The notes below the pieces were generated by a model. That model was given only the letters and a program-made list of their open reading frames with translations. It was not told the origin of the DNA and searched no databases. From Beroe forskalii (taxonomy: Eukaryota > Ctenophora > Nuda > Beroida > Beroidae): 64,000 bases of DNA. Both the position numbers and the translations under genes were made by a program. Each line of letters starts with the position of its first letter. Within the stretch, counting starts at the first letter, position 1. Shown in pieces: positions 48,195 through 60,376 of the stretch. The stretch spans positions 1 through 64,000 of the forward strand of contig WFMF01000092.1 in the NCBI GenBank assembly GCA_011033025.1, read 5' to 3'.

Positions 48195-48800
48195 CCTAAA
48201 TATAATTTCGTAAGAGCACGTGAATTATGTATGTGCGGGCGCACATTTTAAATTTGAGCTTGCCAAGTAAATATCAAGAGAAACGAAGGCGAAGTGGTGC
48301 ATATTGGTGCTGTTGCTATGGGAACCAATTTTGTGCACGTGCAGATTACAATCAGTTCTATGTGAGAGCTTTCTATTACGCTACTACTGTTTAATGCTGT
48401 GCTGTAGCTTTTTGAGATTTTTTGACGTTTCCTTCAAATTTAAGATCTCAAGATGGGGAATGGGTATAACTTGAATAACGGATGATATTGCAGTTGGATT
48501 TCTTTCAGTGTGGCAGAGGTTGGTCGATAATCAAAGTTTAGTGGGTGAAAACAGTAGTAACTGCAGTTGTGAAATTAACCGTTAAGGTTACAAGGTGTGT
48601 ACAAATCAATCGAGTCGAATGTAGGTGAAGCAGATTACGAGGACAGTTCCTGGCCTGTGAAAAAAACAAAATTATCCAATGTCAGTGTCAGTATGAGAAT
48701 CAGTTGTCAAAATTAACATCATCTTACAATCAAAACGGAACGCTGGAACAAAACTCACATGGTTTAGCACGTCTAAGAATAACCGACGAATTGGCTTAAC
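48195..48800 (+). mobile_element. Helitron fragment lacking its 3' end
   Basis: TATAATTTCGTAAGAGCACG, TTGAGCTTGCCAAGTAAATA and the following 500 bp match the 5' and central parts of the Helitrons at 60377-60856 and 21380-22181. The CTAG/hairpin 3' terminus is missing. Confidence 0.6.
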
Positions 48801-49955
48801 CATGAGATAGACATTTTTAATGACTACATGTACAACCTCTCAAAACATGTTCCTAATCTAAGCTTTTATGACTCGCATGCTCTAATTATCCATGAACAGC
48901 CTGATATTGTATGGGACAGGAAGGGTAATGGGATTCATTTGTGTTTTGATGTGCAGCGGCTGGTAGTAAGAGGACTAGTGAGCTCCGTTGGTAAGCTCAC
49001 TAGACCACACTCTGGGTCACCTAGATTCAGAGACTTTAGGTGGCTCCTCAACGCCGAGCTGCTGCACAACTCCTTTGATTGAGCTACTTGATATATTGTA
49101 AATTGATTTTCGTGTTTCAATCCTGACTTTTTTATACCACAGTTACTCATGATAAGATACAAAGGCCCGACGACATCACTAGAACAGAACTACCCAACGG
49201 ACAAACAACTTAACTTATCAAATCAGCACTAGGACGTTTTTCCTTTCACCTTAATCTTAATATTCATCATTTTATATTCTTTATCAGCCTGTTCACGACA
49301 TATTCCGGCTCATGATCACACATAATAACTAAAATATTATTTCTTTGTTATCAGTGAGATTACATATTCTTATCATGTGATGATAACGCAGGTCATTGCA
49401 TCAAAGTCACACACAGCCACATCACACCTAGCAGTGCACTATAACATTCTTAATTCTTCTAGAACAATGCCATCGAAAGCCACGTAATCAACTAGGCCCA
49501 CCATAACATGAGCATTTTCACTTCACACAGGCCATGAGGGTGAGCCACCCAGCGTCTAGTTAGATCAGCGATTTTTGGCAACTGCGGCGCTCAGGCACGT
49601 TATAATTACACAGCGAAAAAACAACAACTTTCTATCTTGCTTAATTTTACATTTACTCAACACCAAAACAAATTTTAATACTTATTGGGTAATAGTATCC
49701 CAAACTTATTATCTTCTATTAACTTAATTCGTAGAAACTAGCAACTTAGGTTATTATAAGTGTAGGTCTTAATCCTAGTTAGTTAAAGTAGGAGTCGTCG
49801 GAGTCTCCTCACAGACAGGGCTGTCAGCTCTTGCTGAGCGACTCCGGTAGTACTCATAGTTTAAAGTAGACTTTTCGTATTTTGTTATTTTAGTATATAC
49901 TTTTATTTTATTTTATCTTATTTTATTTTTCATTTAACGCGTAAACCAATACATC
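48801..49955. other. Possible 5' UTR of the LINE
   Basis: No other gene recognised. The part close to 49955 probably belongs to the LINE 5' UTR, including the inverted AGTCGTCGGAGTC / GCGACTCC blocks near 49791-49846. The element start cannot be placed. Confidence 0.35.
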
Positions 49956-52900
49956 ATGCCCGCAAGGATTACCAAGCTTAGCCAAACTAAATGCATAAAA
50001 TGTAACAAGCGAATTCCGAAATATCGACCTAAACTATATTGTTCAATATGTGATGAGATAAAACATTTCAGCTGTCAAGGCTTATCCAAAACGGACGCAG
50101 AATACTTAGTTAACAACAAAATATCATGGACTTGTACAGATTGCATAACTGAAATCTTACCAATTAACGCGTGCAGAAGACCAAAAGGTTCCTCACCAGC
50201 TACATTCAAAGTTCAGTGTTCTAGTTGTAAGGGCTATTGCTATTCTCAAACTAACATTCGAACATGTAACCACTGCGATAATACAGTCCACGCGAAATGT
50301 TTTAAGAACGAGCTCGGCTGCATAGCATGTTGTGAAGCGATGATCCCGGGATACCATGTCAATTTGTATGAGCTTTACGACGACTTCGCGCGATTAAACA
50401 ACGAGACTTATAATCCGTATGTCCGCGAACATTACACAAATATGATAGGAGACGCCATATCTAATGAAGAGCATCACAATTCAATGTGGAATGAAGTTTC
50501 GGAACTTCTTATTAACTGCAAATACAGACAACAAAAGCACGTGAAATGCAGCACCCCTGCCCAGCTCAATATTTTCTCACATAACGTACGATCTCTTGCG
50601 AAGAATATTTCGAAACTTAGAGATGATATAGATCTCTACAATAAGTACGACGTACTCGCGTTCAATGAAACTAACCTACGATTCGAGAAACTCCCAAATG
50701 GTAGCATAAAATTCAAATCTGAGAAACTCCCCAACGGTATGAGCGATATCTTACTGGAAAACTTTCACGAGCCCATTTTGCAAAATCCAATCAGCTGTAA
50801 AGGGGGTGGCCTGGCAATTTACATCAACAAACGAGTCGTTGAACTAGAAAGCCAAATCGAAATTTTTGATCCAAACCCCGATCCAGATAACGTAAACGGA
50901 GAATTTCAGTTCGTCAAGCTGCATAACTGCAAAGGCTTTAATAAAACAAAAGTTATCGCTAATATATATCGGTCACCCTCGCGCAAAGCGGACGCATTCA
51001 ACCTTCTACTTGATTCTGTACTCTATAAAATTAACAGGCATTCGAAAAAGCACATTGTCATGGCAGGCGATTTCAATATGGATCTGTTGAAACATGATAG
51101 TACATCAGATTTTCAGGACCTGACAAACATCATGTCGAACCACGGTTTCGTTCAAATAATATCTCGCCCTACCCGAGTCACTGATACCTCGGCGACACTG
51201 ATAGATCATGTTTATACTAATAATCTGGACTACACAATTAGCAGCAGCATAATAACACTAGATTTATCAGATCACCTCGGAACCCTAACCAAAATTTGCC
51301 TCGACAATAATTCCTCTACGACGAAAATCACTCTTCCGCATCCGCTGGCCGTAACAGCAGAAAATTGCAGCACGAGAATTTTCAATGATGCTAACGATGA
51401 AAAGTTTAGATCGCTTATTAACGAGGAGTGCTGGGAATCAATCGATAAAAATACCGATGCAAACGCCCAATTCAACGAGTTTCTAACAATTTACACAGGC
51501 CATTACAATAATGCATATCCCTTGAAGGCGAAACGCTCTCGCAGGAAAAATGAACGGCATAATTCCAAACCATGGATCTTACCATGGCTGGAGGACGCTA
51601 TAGCACGAAAAGACGATCTCTTCCATTTCTCCGTCAAATTTCCCACATCTGAAAACGTAGAAGCGCACAAGAAAATGAAAAAGTTCTGTGAAAAGCACGT
51701 TAACATAGCGAAAGAGCAGTACACGAAGAAGTACTTTAAACAGTATGGCGACAATTCTAAAAAACAGTGGCAAATGATCAATAACCTATTAGGTCGCAAA
51801 ATTTATAGGAACGAGCAGTTTCGAGTTAAAAGCGCGGATGGTAAGCTATTAAATAACAATATTGACGTGGCCGAAAGATTTAACGACTATTTCTCTAGCA
51901 TTGCCGCTAATCTTAAGACTAAAGCAAACAGTGGTAATGCAACTTTTGACCCTGGGGGACATACTACCTATCTCAGCCATACTCCAGCCGCAGCAAACAG
52001 CATGTACTTAATACCTGTAAACTCCAGTGAGGTAAATAAGATTATCAAAAGCTTTAAAAACAAAGCCACGTTGGATACCAAAATTGATCCACTGAAAATA
52101 GCGAACGAAAATTTTGCTTTCACCGACACGATTGCCAGACTAGTCAATAAATCATTCACCGAGGGCATATTTCCTAAGGCATTAAAACTAGCAAAAGTTA
52201 TCCCCATACATAAAGAAGGAAGCAAGTCCGAGGTGGAAAATTACCGTCCAATATCTCTACTTAGCTGCTTCTCAAAGATATATGAAAAAGTAATGCATAA
52301 GAGGCTTTTAGAATACCTAGATAACAACGGTGCACTACACGAATTGCAGTATGGATTTCGTCCAGGACGCTCTTGCGAGCATGCTCTACTAAATGCTCAA
52401 AATGTTATTTTAGATTCCCTCTCAAAAAAGGAGGTAGCTATCCTCCTTCTCGTAGACTTCAGCAAGGCTTTTGATACAATTGAGCATTCCATTCTTCTTA
52501 AAAAGTTAGAACACTATGGTGTTAGAGGCATTGTCTTGAAATGGTTTGAATCATATCTCCATCAAAGAGAGCAATATGTTAGTATTAAAGATTCCAAATC
52601 ATCAACTAAAACTATACAATACGGGGTGCCTCAGGGATCGATTTTGGGTCCTCTGCTGTTCATAATATACATAAATGACATTCCAAACGTAGCGAAATTC
52701 GCCCATTTTATACTCTATGCCGACGACGCGAACATATTTATCAGGGCCAAATCTATAGACGAGGCTCTCGCAAAGTTTGACAATCTCTCATCTGAATTGC
52801 AGAAATGGGTTAACTCTAATGGTCTGCTATTAAACCTTAAGAAAACTAAATACATGATATTTTCATCAAAAGATGTCGAAAATACTCGCGAACTTAAAAT

Positions 52901-53453
52901 AGGCGGCACCTGTATTGAACGTAAAAAAGAAGCGCGTTTCCTCGGAGTTATACTCGACGATAAACTAAACTGGTCCAAGCATATTTCCACAATAAAGAGC
53001 AAAATGTCTAGATACGTAGGTATTATGTATAAAATTAAAAAAAGGCTTCCTCTGAACGTACGCATCCAAATTTACCATAGTTTTGTGCAATCGCATCTCA
53101 ACTACTGCTCCCTCATATGGGGCTTTTCGTGCAAATCACAAATCGAACTATTATTCCGTTGCCAAAAGAAAGCAATGCGCGCAATCATGCCTGGCTATGT
53201 AAATTATTTTTATAAAGATGGGAAACTTCCTGCACATACAAAGGAGAGCTTTTTTGAATACAAAATTATTACTGTCCATGGAATTATTGCGAATAACGCC
53301 TTGCTACTAATGCATAGGATAAGAAATTTCTCTCTATCTCTTCCCTCGTCTGTAAAATTACTCATACCCGATAACGCTCCCACTTTTCACACAACTGAAG
53401 ACAATAACAACATATGGCTCAGCAAATACGGTTCTCCACACCAAGGTTGTTAA
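49956..53453 (+). CDS. LINE polyprotein (PHD fingers, endonuclease, reverse transcriptase), interrupted near its end
   Basis: A 1165-residue open frame. Two tandem Cys4-His-Cys3 PHD-type fingers: C13/C16/C29/C32/H37/C40/C60/C63 and C88/C91/C104/C107/H112/C115/C122/C125. An APE-type endonuclease follows from about 203, with SHNVRSL (N210), FNETNL (E238), AGDFNMD and a terminal SDH. The reverse transcriptase spans about 730-1000, with NYRPISLLS, GFRPGRS, DFSKAFD, GVPQGSILGPLLF and YADD at 921-924. It would nick genomic DNA and reverse-transcribe its own RNA. All visible catalytic motifs are intact. It is a Jockey/CR1-superfamily type by layout; the clade is not certain. The last residues come from an inserted MITE (53442 onward), and the true C-terminus continues in frame at 53796-54047. 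Confidence 0.9.
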   Translation: MPARITKLSQTKCIKCNKRIPKYRPKLYCSICDEIKHFSCQGLSKTDAEYLVNNKISWTCTDCITEILPINACRRPKGSSPATFKVQCSSCKGYCYSQTNIRTCNHCDNTVHAKCFKNELGCIACCEAMIPGYHVNLYELYDDFARLNNETYNPYVREHYTNMIGDAISNEEHHNSMWNEVSELLINCKYRQQKHVKCSTPAQLNIFSHNVRSLAKNISKLRDDIDLYNKYDVLAFNETNLRFEKLPNGSIKFKSEKLPNGMSDILLENFHEPILQNPISCKGGGLAIYINKRVVELESQIEIFDPNPDPDNVNGEFQFVKLHNCKGFNKTKVIANIYRSPSRKADAFNLLLDSVLYKINRHSKKHIVMAGDFNMDLLKHDSTSDFQDLTNIMSNHGFVQIISRPTRVTDTSATLIDHVYTNNLDYTISSSIITLDLSDHLGTLTKICLDNNSSTTKITLPHPLAVTAENCSTRIFNDANDEKFRSLINEECWESIDKNTDANAQFNEFLTIYTGHYNNAYPLKAKRSRRKNERHNSKPWILPWLEDAIARKDDLFHFSVKFPTSENVEAHKKMKKFCEKHVNIAKEQYTKKYFKQYGDNSKKQWQMINNLLGRKIYRNEQFRVKSADGKLLNNNIDVAERFNDYFSSIAANLKTKANSGNATFDPGGHTTYLSHTPAAANSMYLIPVNSSEVNKIIKSFKNKATLDTKIDPLKIANENFAFTDTIARLVNKSFTEGIFPKALKLAKVIPIHKEGSKSEVENYRPISLLSCFSKIYEKVMHKRLLEYLDNNGALHELQYGFRPGRSCEHALLNAQNVILDSLSKKEVAILLLVDFSKAFDTIEHSILLKKLEHYGVRGIVLKWFESYLHQREQYVSIKDSKSSTKTIQYGVPQGSILGPLLFIIYINDIPNVAKFAHFILYADDANIFIRAKSIDEALAKFDNLSSELQKWVNSNGLLLNLKKTKYMIFSSKDVENTRELKIGGTCIERKKEARFLGVILDDKLNWSKHISTIKSKMSRYVGIMYKIKKRLPLNVRIQIYHSFVQSHLNYCSLIWGFSCKSQIELLFRCQKKAMRAIMPGYVNYFYKDGKLPAHTKESFFEYKIITVHGIIANNALLLMHRIRNFSLSLPSSVKLLIPDNAPTFHTTEDNNNIWLSKYGSPHQGC

Positions 53454-53787
53454 ATACGTATTTTTTTAAAATACGGCAAAAAGTACAATACGTATTTTTA
53501 TGTAGAAACTTCCGTATTTTTTCTCCTTCATCTTTGAAATTTTGCTCAAACTTCGAATTAACTGTATTGCCATGTGGTCGCGCGCGCACTCTTTATGTTT
53601 ACGATACAATCGTTTCATTATATTTGGAAGCGCATGCACACGTACTTTTTCCCGTATTTAACAACCCCTATTCAGAATCCGTGTTGTAATTTTTAAGTCA
53701 CGTATTGTGAGAAAAATACGCGTATTTTTCTTCAGAGGCCAATACGTCGTACTTTTTGACGATTTTTTCACGCATTTAACATCCTGG
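53442..53787. mobile_element. 346 bp hAT-like MITE inside the LINE ORF
   Basis: Flanked by the 8-bp duplication CTCCACAC (53434-53441, 53788-53795). Inverted ends CAAGGTTGTTAAATACG / CGCATTTAACATCCTGG. Internal AATACGTATTTTT motif copies near both ends. The 8-bp TSD and ends fit hAT. Confidence 0.85.
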
Positions 53788-53795
53788 CTCCACAC

Positions 53796-54047
53796 TACAA
53801 AAAATCATTCTTCTTTAAAGGCCCCTTGTTGGCAATGAGCCAATTTAATATTGACGCGACATCTCCAAGCAGTCTGCTTTCCCTAAATATCTACAAAAAC
53901 AGCCTCAAACTTACAGCGCTTCGCGAGCAAAATAAAGGTGAATCTGACTCATGGCCTGACTTCATTCTTCACAACACACCAGGCATCAGAACAAGTAGTA
54001 GGAAACGCAACCAAACACAGTTTTATCAAGCCGGACTAAATGAATAG
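53796..54047 (+). pseudogene. Displaced C-terminus of the LINE polyprotein
   Basis: Continues the LINE frame directly after the second TSD copy and runs to TAG at 54045-54047, adding 83 residues. Only the MITE separates it from 49956-53441, so the LINE was intact before that insertion. Confidence 0.8.
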
Positions 54048-55924
54048 GTATTAACGAAGTAAGAATAGTAGCACCACCACACATACTATCACTGACCATT
54101 TACCGACTTTATCGCTAATTCACAGCAGAGCACACGCACAAACATCTTTTGACTGCCACTACGATACAGACAATGATTACAAAATTACAAACGCGGCGAA
54201 CGGCCACTATGATTTTAATCGAGTAATCACGCACGTACGCACCATGATCATATTTATAATAATAATATGATACTTGTAGCTCAACCAAATATATTTGAAC
54301 TGATCATTAATTCACACTAGTTCTTCTTACTTATTAGGAACAAGCTAATAGACTGAAAAGTATTCATTACATCAGGCAGTAAAATCGTTTATCCACTCAT
54401 TTTTCTTGTCCGAACAACCAAAGCTATTCTCACGTATAAGACTCAGGATAGTTAATTTCTTTTAATCCAGCCTCAAGATTATCGCATCGACGCAACACTA
54501 TATCTCATGGTTCGCTACGTTTAAAGTATCTTTTACTTAAATCATCACCATTTTAGGTGCCCTGACACAGTATGGAAATTATTAATATCTTTAACGATGG
54601 GCACATTGGTGCAGTACTTCTTTTCGGCTTGCTAAGTTTAATTATCGCTTTAATAATCTTCCACTCTACTTGATTAATGGGTTGAGGGCGTACGGGTAGG
54701 CTGGTCTATTTAGGGTACTTTATCTCGAATATCTCTGTCATTCATAATACTCCTTATGATGATCATGGACATATACATGCAGGTGCAGCCTTTTCCCCGA
54801 CTAGTTTTACCAATCTATCTGCAATTAGCATTGCTCATTAATCTGTACCGATACTCCTCATGATGGGCGCAATGGCGCAGTATTTCATTGATTAACTATA
54901 ATGGGCATTTATAGCGTTTTTTCAGCATCTTCATGATAATGATATGCAGGGGTTGCATTGGCGTTGATATTCTAAACATTGACAAGCTTTTCCTACTTAT
55001 CTTTTTCAATAGACTAGCTAAGTCAAATTGGTAGTATTTTCCAATTAATTCAGAAGATTATCCGGAAAACATTTTAGAATTACAATAACAACACGTCAGA
55101 AACTATACCGGTAGTCTCCCCATGGATATGCCTGAACATGAATGACGAATGGGCGCCCACAGTAGCTTGAGAAAATATGCTACGGGCGGCCGTGGAACTT
55201 TGGAATGAAACCAAAACAACGAAGGACCAGATTGATTCTCTTAGACATCATAGAAGCATTGAACTCAGTTGACAATTGAAGCCTCGAAGAAGAGAAATCG
55301 CACTTAATGCTAAGACTACCAGTCTCAACGAGTATACCAAAAGAAATTAAGGAAATACAATGGAAAACAAAAACAAAAACACAAATGAAAAACACAAACA
55401 AAATCACAAATCAACACAGTTTTGGTCGTCTGTTTTTAATTTGAACTTTTGCATACCGTTCTTCCTACTTTATTATAGTTACGTCAAGTACCTATTTCTT
55501 CTAGAATTCTCATAATATCCTAGATTTCTCATAAGTTCACGGCCCATCTTGAAATAGATTGAAGTAGTGGAGGTTTACTTAGATTTTGTCTTGGACTTAA
55601 GGCATTCTTTTATAAGCAGTGCACTGTCGTGATAAAACCTCCTCATTATTAAATGTGGCCCGCCTTACTCTCAACATGATCATCACTTTCACTTGATAAA
55701 TGCCATTATTACCCTCCCGTGGCTCAAACTCCAGTGTGATAATTATCGATATATCACTCCTTTATAGGACTACTGAACAGTGGCGGAATAATAGAGCAGA
55801 ATATCGTTAAATAAATTGTTGATTTTATGAAGGAGCACTCGAAAATCTATAATAACGTTGAATTCAGACGAGGGTCGTCAGACCCGAGTGGTAGGGAGTA
55901 CTGTTTTGTCGGGTAATAATACAA
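54048..55924. other. LINE 3' flank and non-coding sequence
   Basis: The 3' UTR of the LINE probably begins here, but no poly(A) or microsatellite tail fixes its end; an A-rich AAAACAAAAACAAAAACACAA tract lies near 55,365. Repeats GATGGGCACATTGGTGCAGTA / GATGGGCGCAATGGCGCAGTA occur at about 54,595 and 54,862. No gene recognised. Confidence 0.4.
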
Positions 55925-56021
55925 TTAACAAACTCATGGATCGTGTGATATCGAAAATTGTCAAACTCGGCTGACGCCTCGTGTGATAATTTTCGATATA
56001 ACACTCCCATTCGTTTGTTAA
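55925..56021. repeat. 97 bp hairpin with CGAGGCG/GCCGAG apex
   Basis: Arms TTAACAAAC...GATATCGAAAATT...CTCGGC pair with the right half, ending GTTTGTTAA. Probably a small MITE. Confidence 0.65.
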
Positions 56022-56094
56022 TCGTACATTATATGTTGGATTTTCTAGTATTGGTATGTTAACAGCTTCCTCTTCGACCTTTCTCTTTTTCCAG

Positions 56095-56148
56095 CTTCAT
56101 CGTGATCAGAGACTGTCTGCCATTCTAGAGAGTGTGGCGACTCTCCAG
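56095..56148 (+). CDS. Putative 54 bp internal exon, product unknown
   Basis: Strong acceptor (CTTTCTCTTTTTCCAG) and donor (GTAAGT). The enclosed 18 codons are open and read LHRDQRLSAILESVATLQ, helix-like. The length is a multiple of three. Too short to identify. Confidence 0.35.
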
Positions 56149-57470
56149 GTAAGTGGTTTTCCTTTTCGGCATTGGATAACACTCCTAAAATTCCACACAA
56201 TGGGCGCAAGAAAAGGGAAGGGAACCGAGGTAAGGGGTGGAATTTTCGATAACTGTAGGAATACATAGAGAAACAATGGGCGCTAAGACGCTAGAAACCT
56301 AAATTAAGAAGTATTTTAATATGGGGGAACCAACGAGGAAAGGGGGAACAAATTGGGAAATAAAAAGGGGGTATAAATATTGTCCGACGACGTTGGACAA
56401 TACAAGGAGAGTATTCCATAACCAAGCCCATTGCCCAAACACCCCAAAAAGGGGAGTATCCGGCGAGTCTTGGCTAGTTAAATAAAAAAAAACAAAAAAA
56501 AAACACCCTCGCATTTCAGTAGTAAAACAAAAGGGATTTATAAATAGCAGCAAGAAGGGGCGTATGTCTCCTGACGTCACCCTCAAAATGTCGTGTGTGG
56601 GGACGACTCTTTAGTGTACTATTCTATGCAATGTTCGGTAGAATGCTCTGTCATTGCAACTTAGTACTTCTAGAGGGCCACTCTGCGTCACTCTCAATAG
56701 TTCTCTTCTTCTCTCGAGCTACAGCTGCTAGCTCTGTAGTGCTCTGCGACTGATTACCTTACGTTGTCATTTGATGTACTTTTTGTTACTACGATGTTGA
56801 TTCATTCTACTGAAGGCTCCCTGTTTTATATAATACCGAACCTATATTTTCCCTCCGCAATCGCCTTTTTGTTCTAAAAAGAAGGGCGTTGATGAGGCTT
56901 GGTGTCATGATTGCAGCCAATAGAAAGACAGATTTTCCGTGCGCGTGCGTTATGACTTGTGACGTTCGTCTGTCCATCGTCCGAATTTCTTAATTCAATA
57001 TGACACACCTTCGACATACCATAGTTTTGGGCTGAACGAGGCGATGGAAAACTGAAAAAGTAGATAGTAGTCCAGCAACCCCCGACCGTTAAGCAACACT
57101 GTTATTTCGGATTCAACAGCTTGATAAGAGCATTCAAAATAACACACTTATTTCAAAAACTCATTTGCAAAGAGATATCTCGGATGTAATACTGGACACT
57201 GGTCAAACGAATCTTCGAAACGTATCATTATTTACACCAATCGATTTACTAAGCTAAGGGCATCTAGCCGTGTCCCATATCAATACCTACTGTTGTAATT
57301 AAAGGAAATGTCACAAAACCGCTATTATATGACCTGAGAAAGTTATAAATCACTTATTACGAGAAGCTAGGAATAGTGGTTTATACAATAGAACTGCAAG
57401 ACTAGCTTAGGGGTAAATAATCCATGGCCATACGAGTACTTTCCAGCGTTATATGGTTGCCTTGCCGATC
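56149..57470. other. Non-coding stretch
   Basis: Includes A-rich tracts (56,483-56,505) and no gene or element that I can support. Confidence 0.45.
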
Positions 57471-57472
57471 TA

Positions 57473-57899
57473 CCTTATTGGCCTTTATTTAGCCGGCCTT
57501 TTTTTTAACCGGCCCTTTTTTTAACCGGCCCTATGGACAAAAATCGGATCTTTTTTAACCATTTTAACCGGCCCCTTGGACAAAAATTTTTCAAGCAGTT
57601 GCCAAAACAAGAAAATCTTGCACAAAAATAGCCACAAAAACCAACTTACACTAAGTAAATTGTATCAAAAAACTCAAATACTGGTGTAATATCATGATTT
57701 AGGTCATTATCTGTGTTATATTATGACAGTCAAATGAATTTGCCAGTACATAAGCCAAGTAACAAAAGTTTCATCTGACCTCAATCAACTGGCCTTTAAT
57801 TTAATCGGCCCATTTAGCCATTTTTTTAACCGGCCCTTTGGACAAAAATCTCAAAGTCGTTTTTGTCCTTAAGGGCCGGTTAAATAAGGGCCAATAAGG
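57473..57899. mobile_element. 427 bp TA MITE with iterated AACCGGCCC motif
   Basis: TA at 57471-57472 and 57900-57901. Ends CCTTATTGGCC(C)TTATTTA then CCGGCC, inverted. TTTAACCGGCCCTTTGGACA variants occur about six times, with the last copy reversed at the right end. No ORF. Confidence 0.85.
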
Positions 57900-57901
57900 T
57901 A

Positions 57902-60376
57902 TTATTATGTTAAAGAAAGTACAAGAAGAATAATGGTAGATTTGAATAAAGCATTAATAACATCCCAAGGAGGAGGTCTATAACCTCCGGCCCTGTGCGA
58001 CACTGTTATATGCCTAGAGGAGTGTGTTGTTATAATTGTGGGGATCGATTAATAATCTGTGAGGCTAGACTGAATGAATTTCGTGTTAAGCTATTGAAAC
58101 TTAAATCAGCATAGATGAGTCATTATGTACCGAAGATAATAATGAACAAGTATACTACTCGTGTACTCTCGTAGCTTCCATACGGCATACTAGGGAACAA
58201 GTTTTCAACAAAGTTTCATTAAATCAACTGTCAACAATCAACATGGCAAAATGAAAATCTATTTTGATATTGTGAATAGTTGAGGTATGTTTTGTTCCCT
58301 GGATACTTAGTCCACTATGTGTATCAAGTGGTGATTCAATGATTCGTCCGCAGTATATTCAACTGCTACTCCAGTAGTCATAGATTACCTTACCTGGTTA
58401 TATTAAGTATTTTGGATTGAATTGGTTCTAAACTTCTAAAGTTGTAAATCTAACATATTATCATGAGATCACCTGAACTGCAATAATTATAACTTTGATA
58501 TGGTAGTACTGGCGGGCGTGAGCACCACATCATTAGCTCTGATGAGAGGGTTATGTACGGGGAGAAAGGCGCGTGGTGTATCACGTGACTGGTTTAGCCG
58601 ATTTTCAAGTGCCTCGTTAACCCACTTAAAATCATGTTAGAATTTTGGACAAAAACCATGATGATCAGCTTGACGAGTACTTTCAGATGAGCTAATAAGT
58701 CTTCAGATCCCAGGACCATCACGGCCCCTACGTTATTGCTAAACACGTATGACGTATGCATATCCCTGTTTGCGTTGCTGGGGAAGCGCGCCGCGCGCGC
58801 AACCCACACAGGGATATACGTGTTTAGCAACACCAGTTGCCCTAACCAGGACCCTGGTTACGCGCACGGAGTGCGCGGCGCGGCAAGCCTGTTTCGCGAC
58901 ACCCCTGGTTAGGGGAACAACACCAGGTGTCCCGTAGGGAAGCGCGCGGCGCATTATACACACACCTATGCGGGCTTAAGAAGGGTAATTGTAACATCCT
59001 ACGAATTCAATTCAAATACAATCTGATTGCTAAACACGTATATCCCTGTCTGGGAAGCGCCGCGTGCGTACACACACCTATGCGCGGGCTTAGGAAACAA
59101 TTTGAGATAATGGCCGCATGGGTCTGACGACGTCAGACATGGACAATGGACAATTGCAATAAGATTTAAATTTGAAACTAATTTCTAGTGGAATAGTTTC
59201 GACGGACGTTGGCCCGTCTATTTCTTCTGACTGGCTATCAAAGTGACGTCAGCGTCCAAATGTGGAACGTTGCGCCGCGCGTGAGGGACGAGGGTAGGGT
59301 AACATCCTACGAGAATAGTTTAGTAATGATTTTTGTTCATATTCAACAAATGAACAATAGTTCAATATTTTACAACAGTACAGACTAGCATATTTCGCAC
59401 AATCGATTTATTTCAATTTAAATTGGTTACAAACTTAAATGTAAAATTGCTATGAATTTGAACAGCATAATTACTTTCCACTGAAACGTTTACATACCTA
59501 ATTCCTTCTATGAATTAGTGCCTTATGATTGATAATAGCTAAAAGGTTGTGACTTGTGACTGTGCATGAAAATAAAGACAAAGACAAGTTGAGGGACAAT
59601 TTCTGTGTAAATCTGTGATGATTTGAGGTACAAAATCATGGCATGGGTACTGGGTAGTCATAAGTTTTCTTATTGGGATGTGTTTAGGTGAGGACCAAGG
59701 TCACTAGACAAAGAGGGTACTTTGGCTTTACCCAAGAGTATTCTTGAGTTCTTGAGTTTAAGTCACTGTCAGCCATCAGGCGACAGACATTAGTAAGGAA
59801 TGCCAACTCACCTTTGGCATAACATCGCCATAACCAGGGCCCTGGTTTCGCGCACAGATTTCGTATAGTGTGGCAAGTTAGGGGAAGGCAGAAAATTTAT
59901 AAGCAGACCTCTGGTGAACCTAAAGCAGAACTATGATTAACTCCATAAAACACGCATGACATGACTCCCCTTAAGAGCTTGAAGACTTTTTGAATGTGGT
60001 GGTTTGTCTGATGTAACAGGTAACTTAGGGTTTCTTATGACTTAGGGATGCAAATTAATGCCCAGTTACATATAAGTGAAATTAAGGGTATTCAAGGGCT
60101 TTGATTATCATTCACACTACTACCATGGGTATTTTCAAGACACAGTAAGACCTTATGATGGTTTAGTTTTACTCACTCATCAAGTCATTTGGCACACCTG
60201 CCAGGTGAGATGAACCTAACAACCTACTATGATTCAGTCTAATGCATGGTTAGGGAAGAAAACATTCCCGGAAAAATTGCTGCAGGGTATTATAGTATTA
60301 ATACACCATATTGGCACAAGTAAGGCAAATTGATTGCAAACTGATGCATCTGAAACATACTCATTTATAATAATGA
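57902..60376. other. Non-coding stretch with GC-rich hairpin cluster
   Basis: No gene recognised. GCTAAACACGTAT + TCCCTGT + GGGAAGCGC modules occur at 58738, 58803-58828 (reversed) and 59029. CCTGGTTAGGG-like and AACCAGGGCCCTGG palindromes occur at about 58843, 58903 and 59832. Confidence 0.5.
58736..58830. repeat. 95 bp hairpin, CpG-rich loop
   Basis: TTGCTAAACACGTAT...ATATCCCTGTTTG pairs with CACACAGGGATATACGTGTTTAGCAA around a GCGCGCCGCGCGCGC loop. Probably a MITE; partial copies lie nearby. Confidence 0.7.

Noticed and set aside
58739..58963. Frames of 62-74 residues around the CpG-rich hairpins
   Set aside because: They arise from the GC-rich inverted repeats on both strands, without start context or domain.
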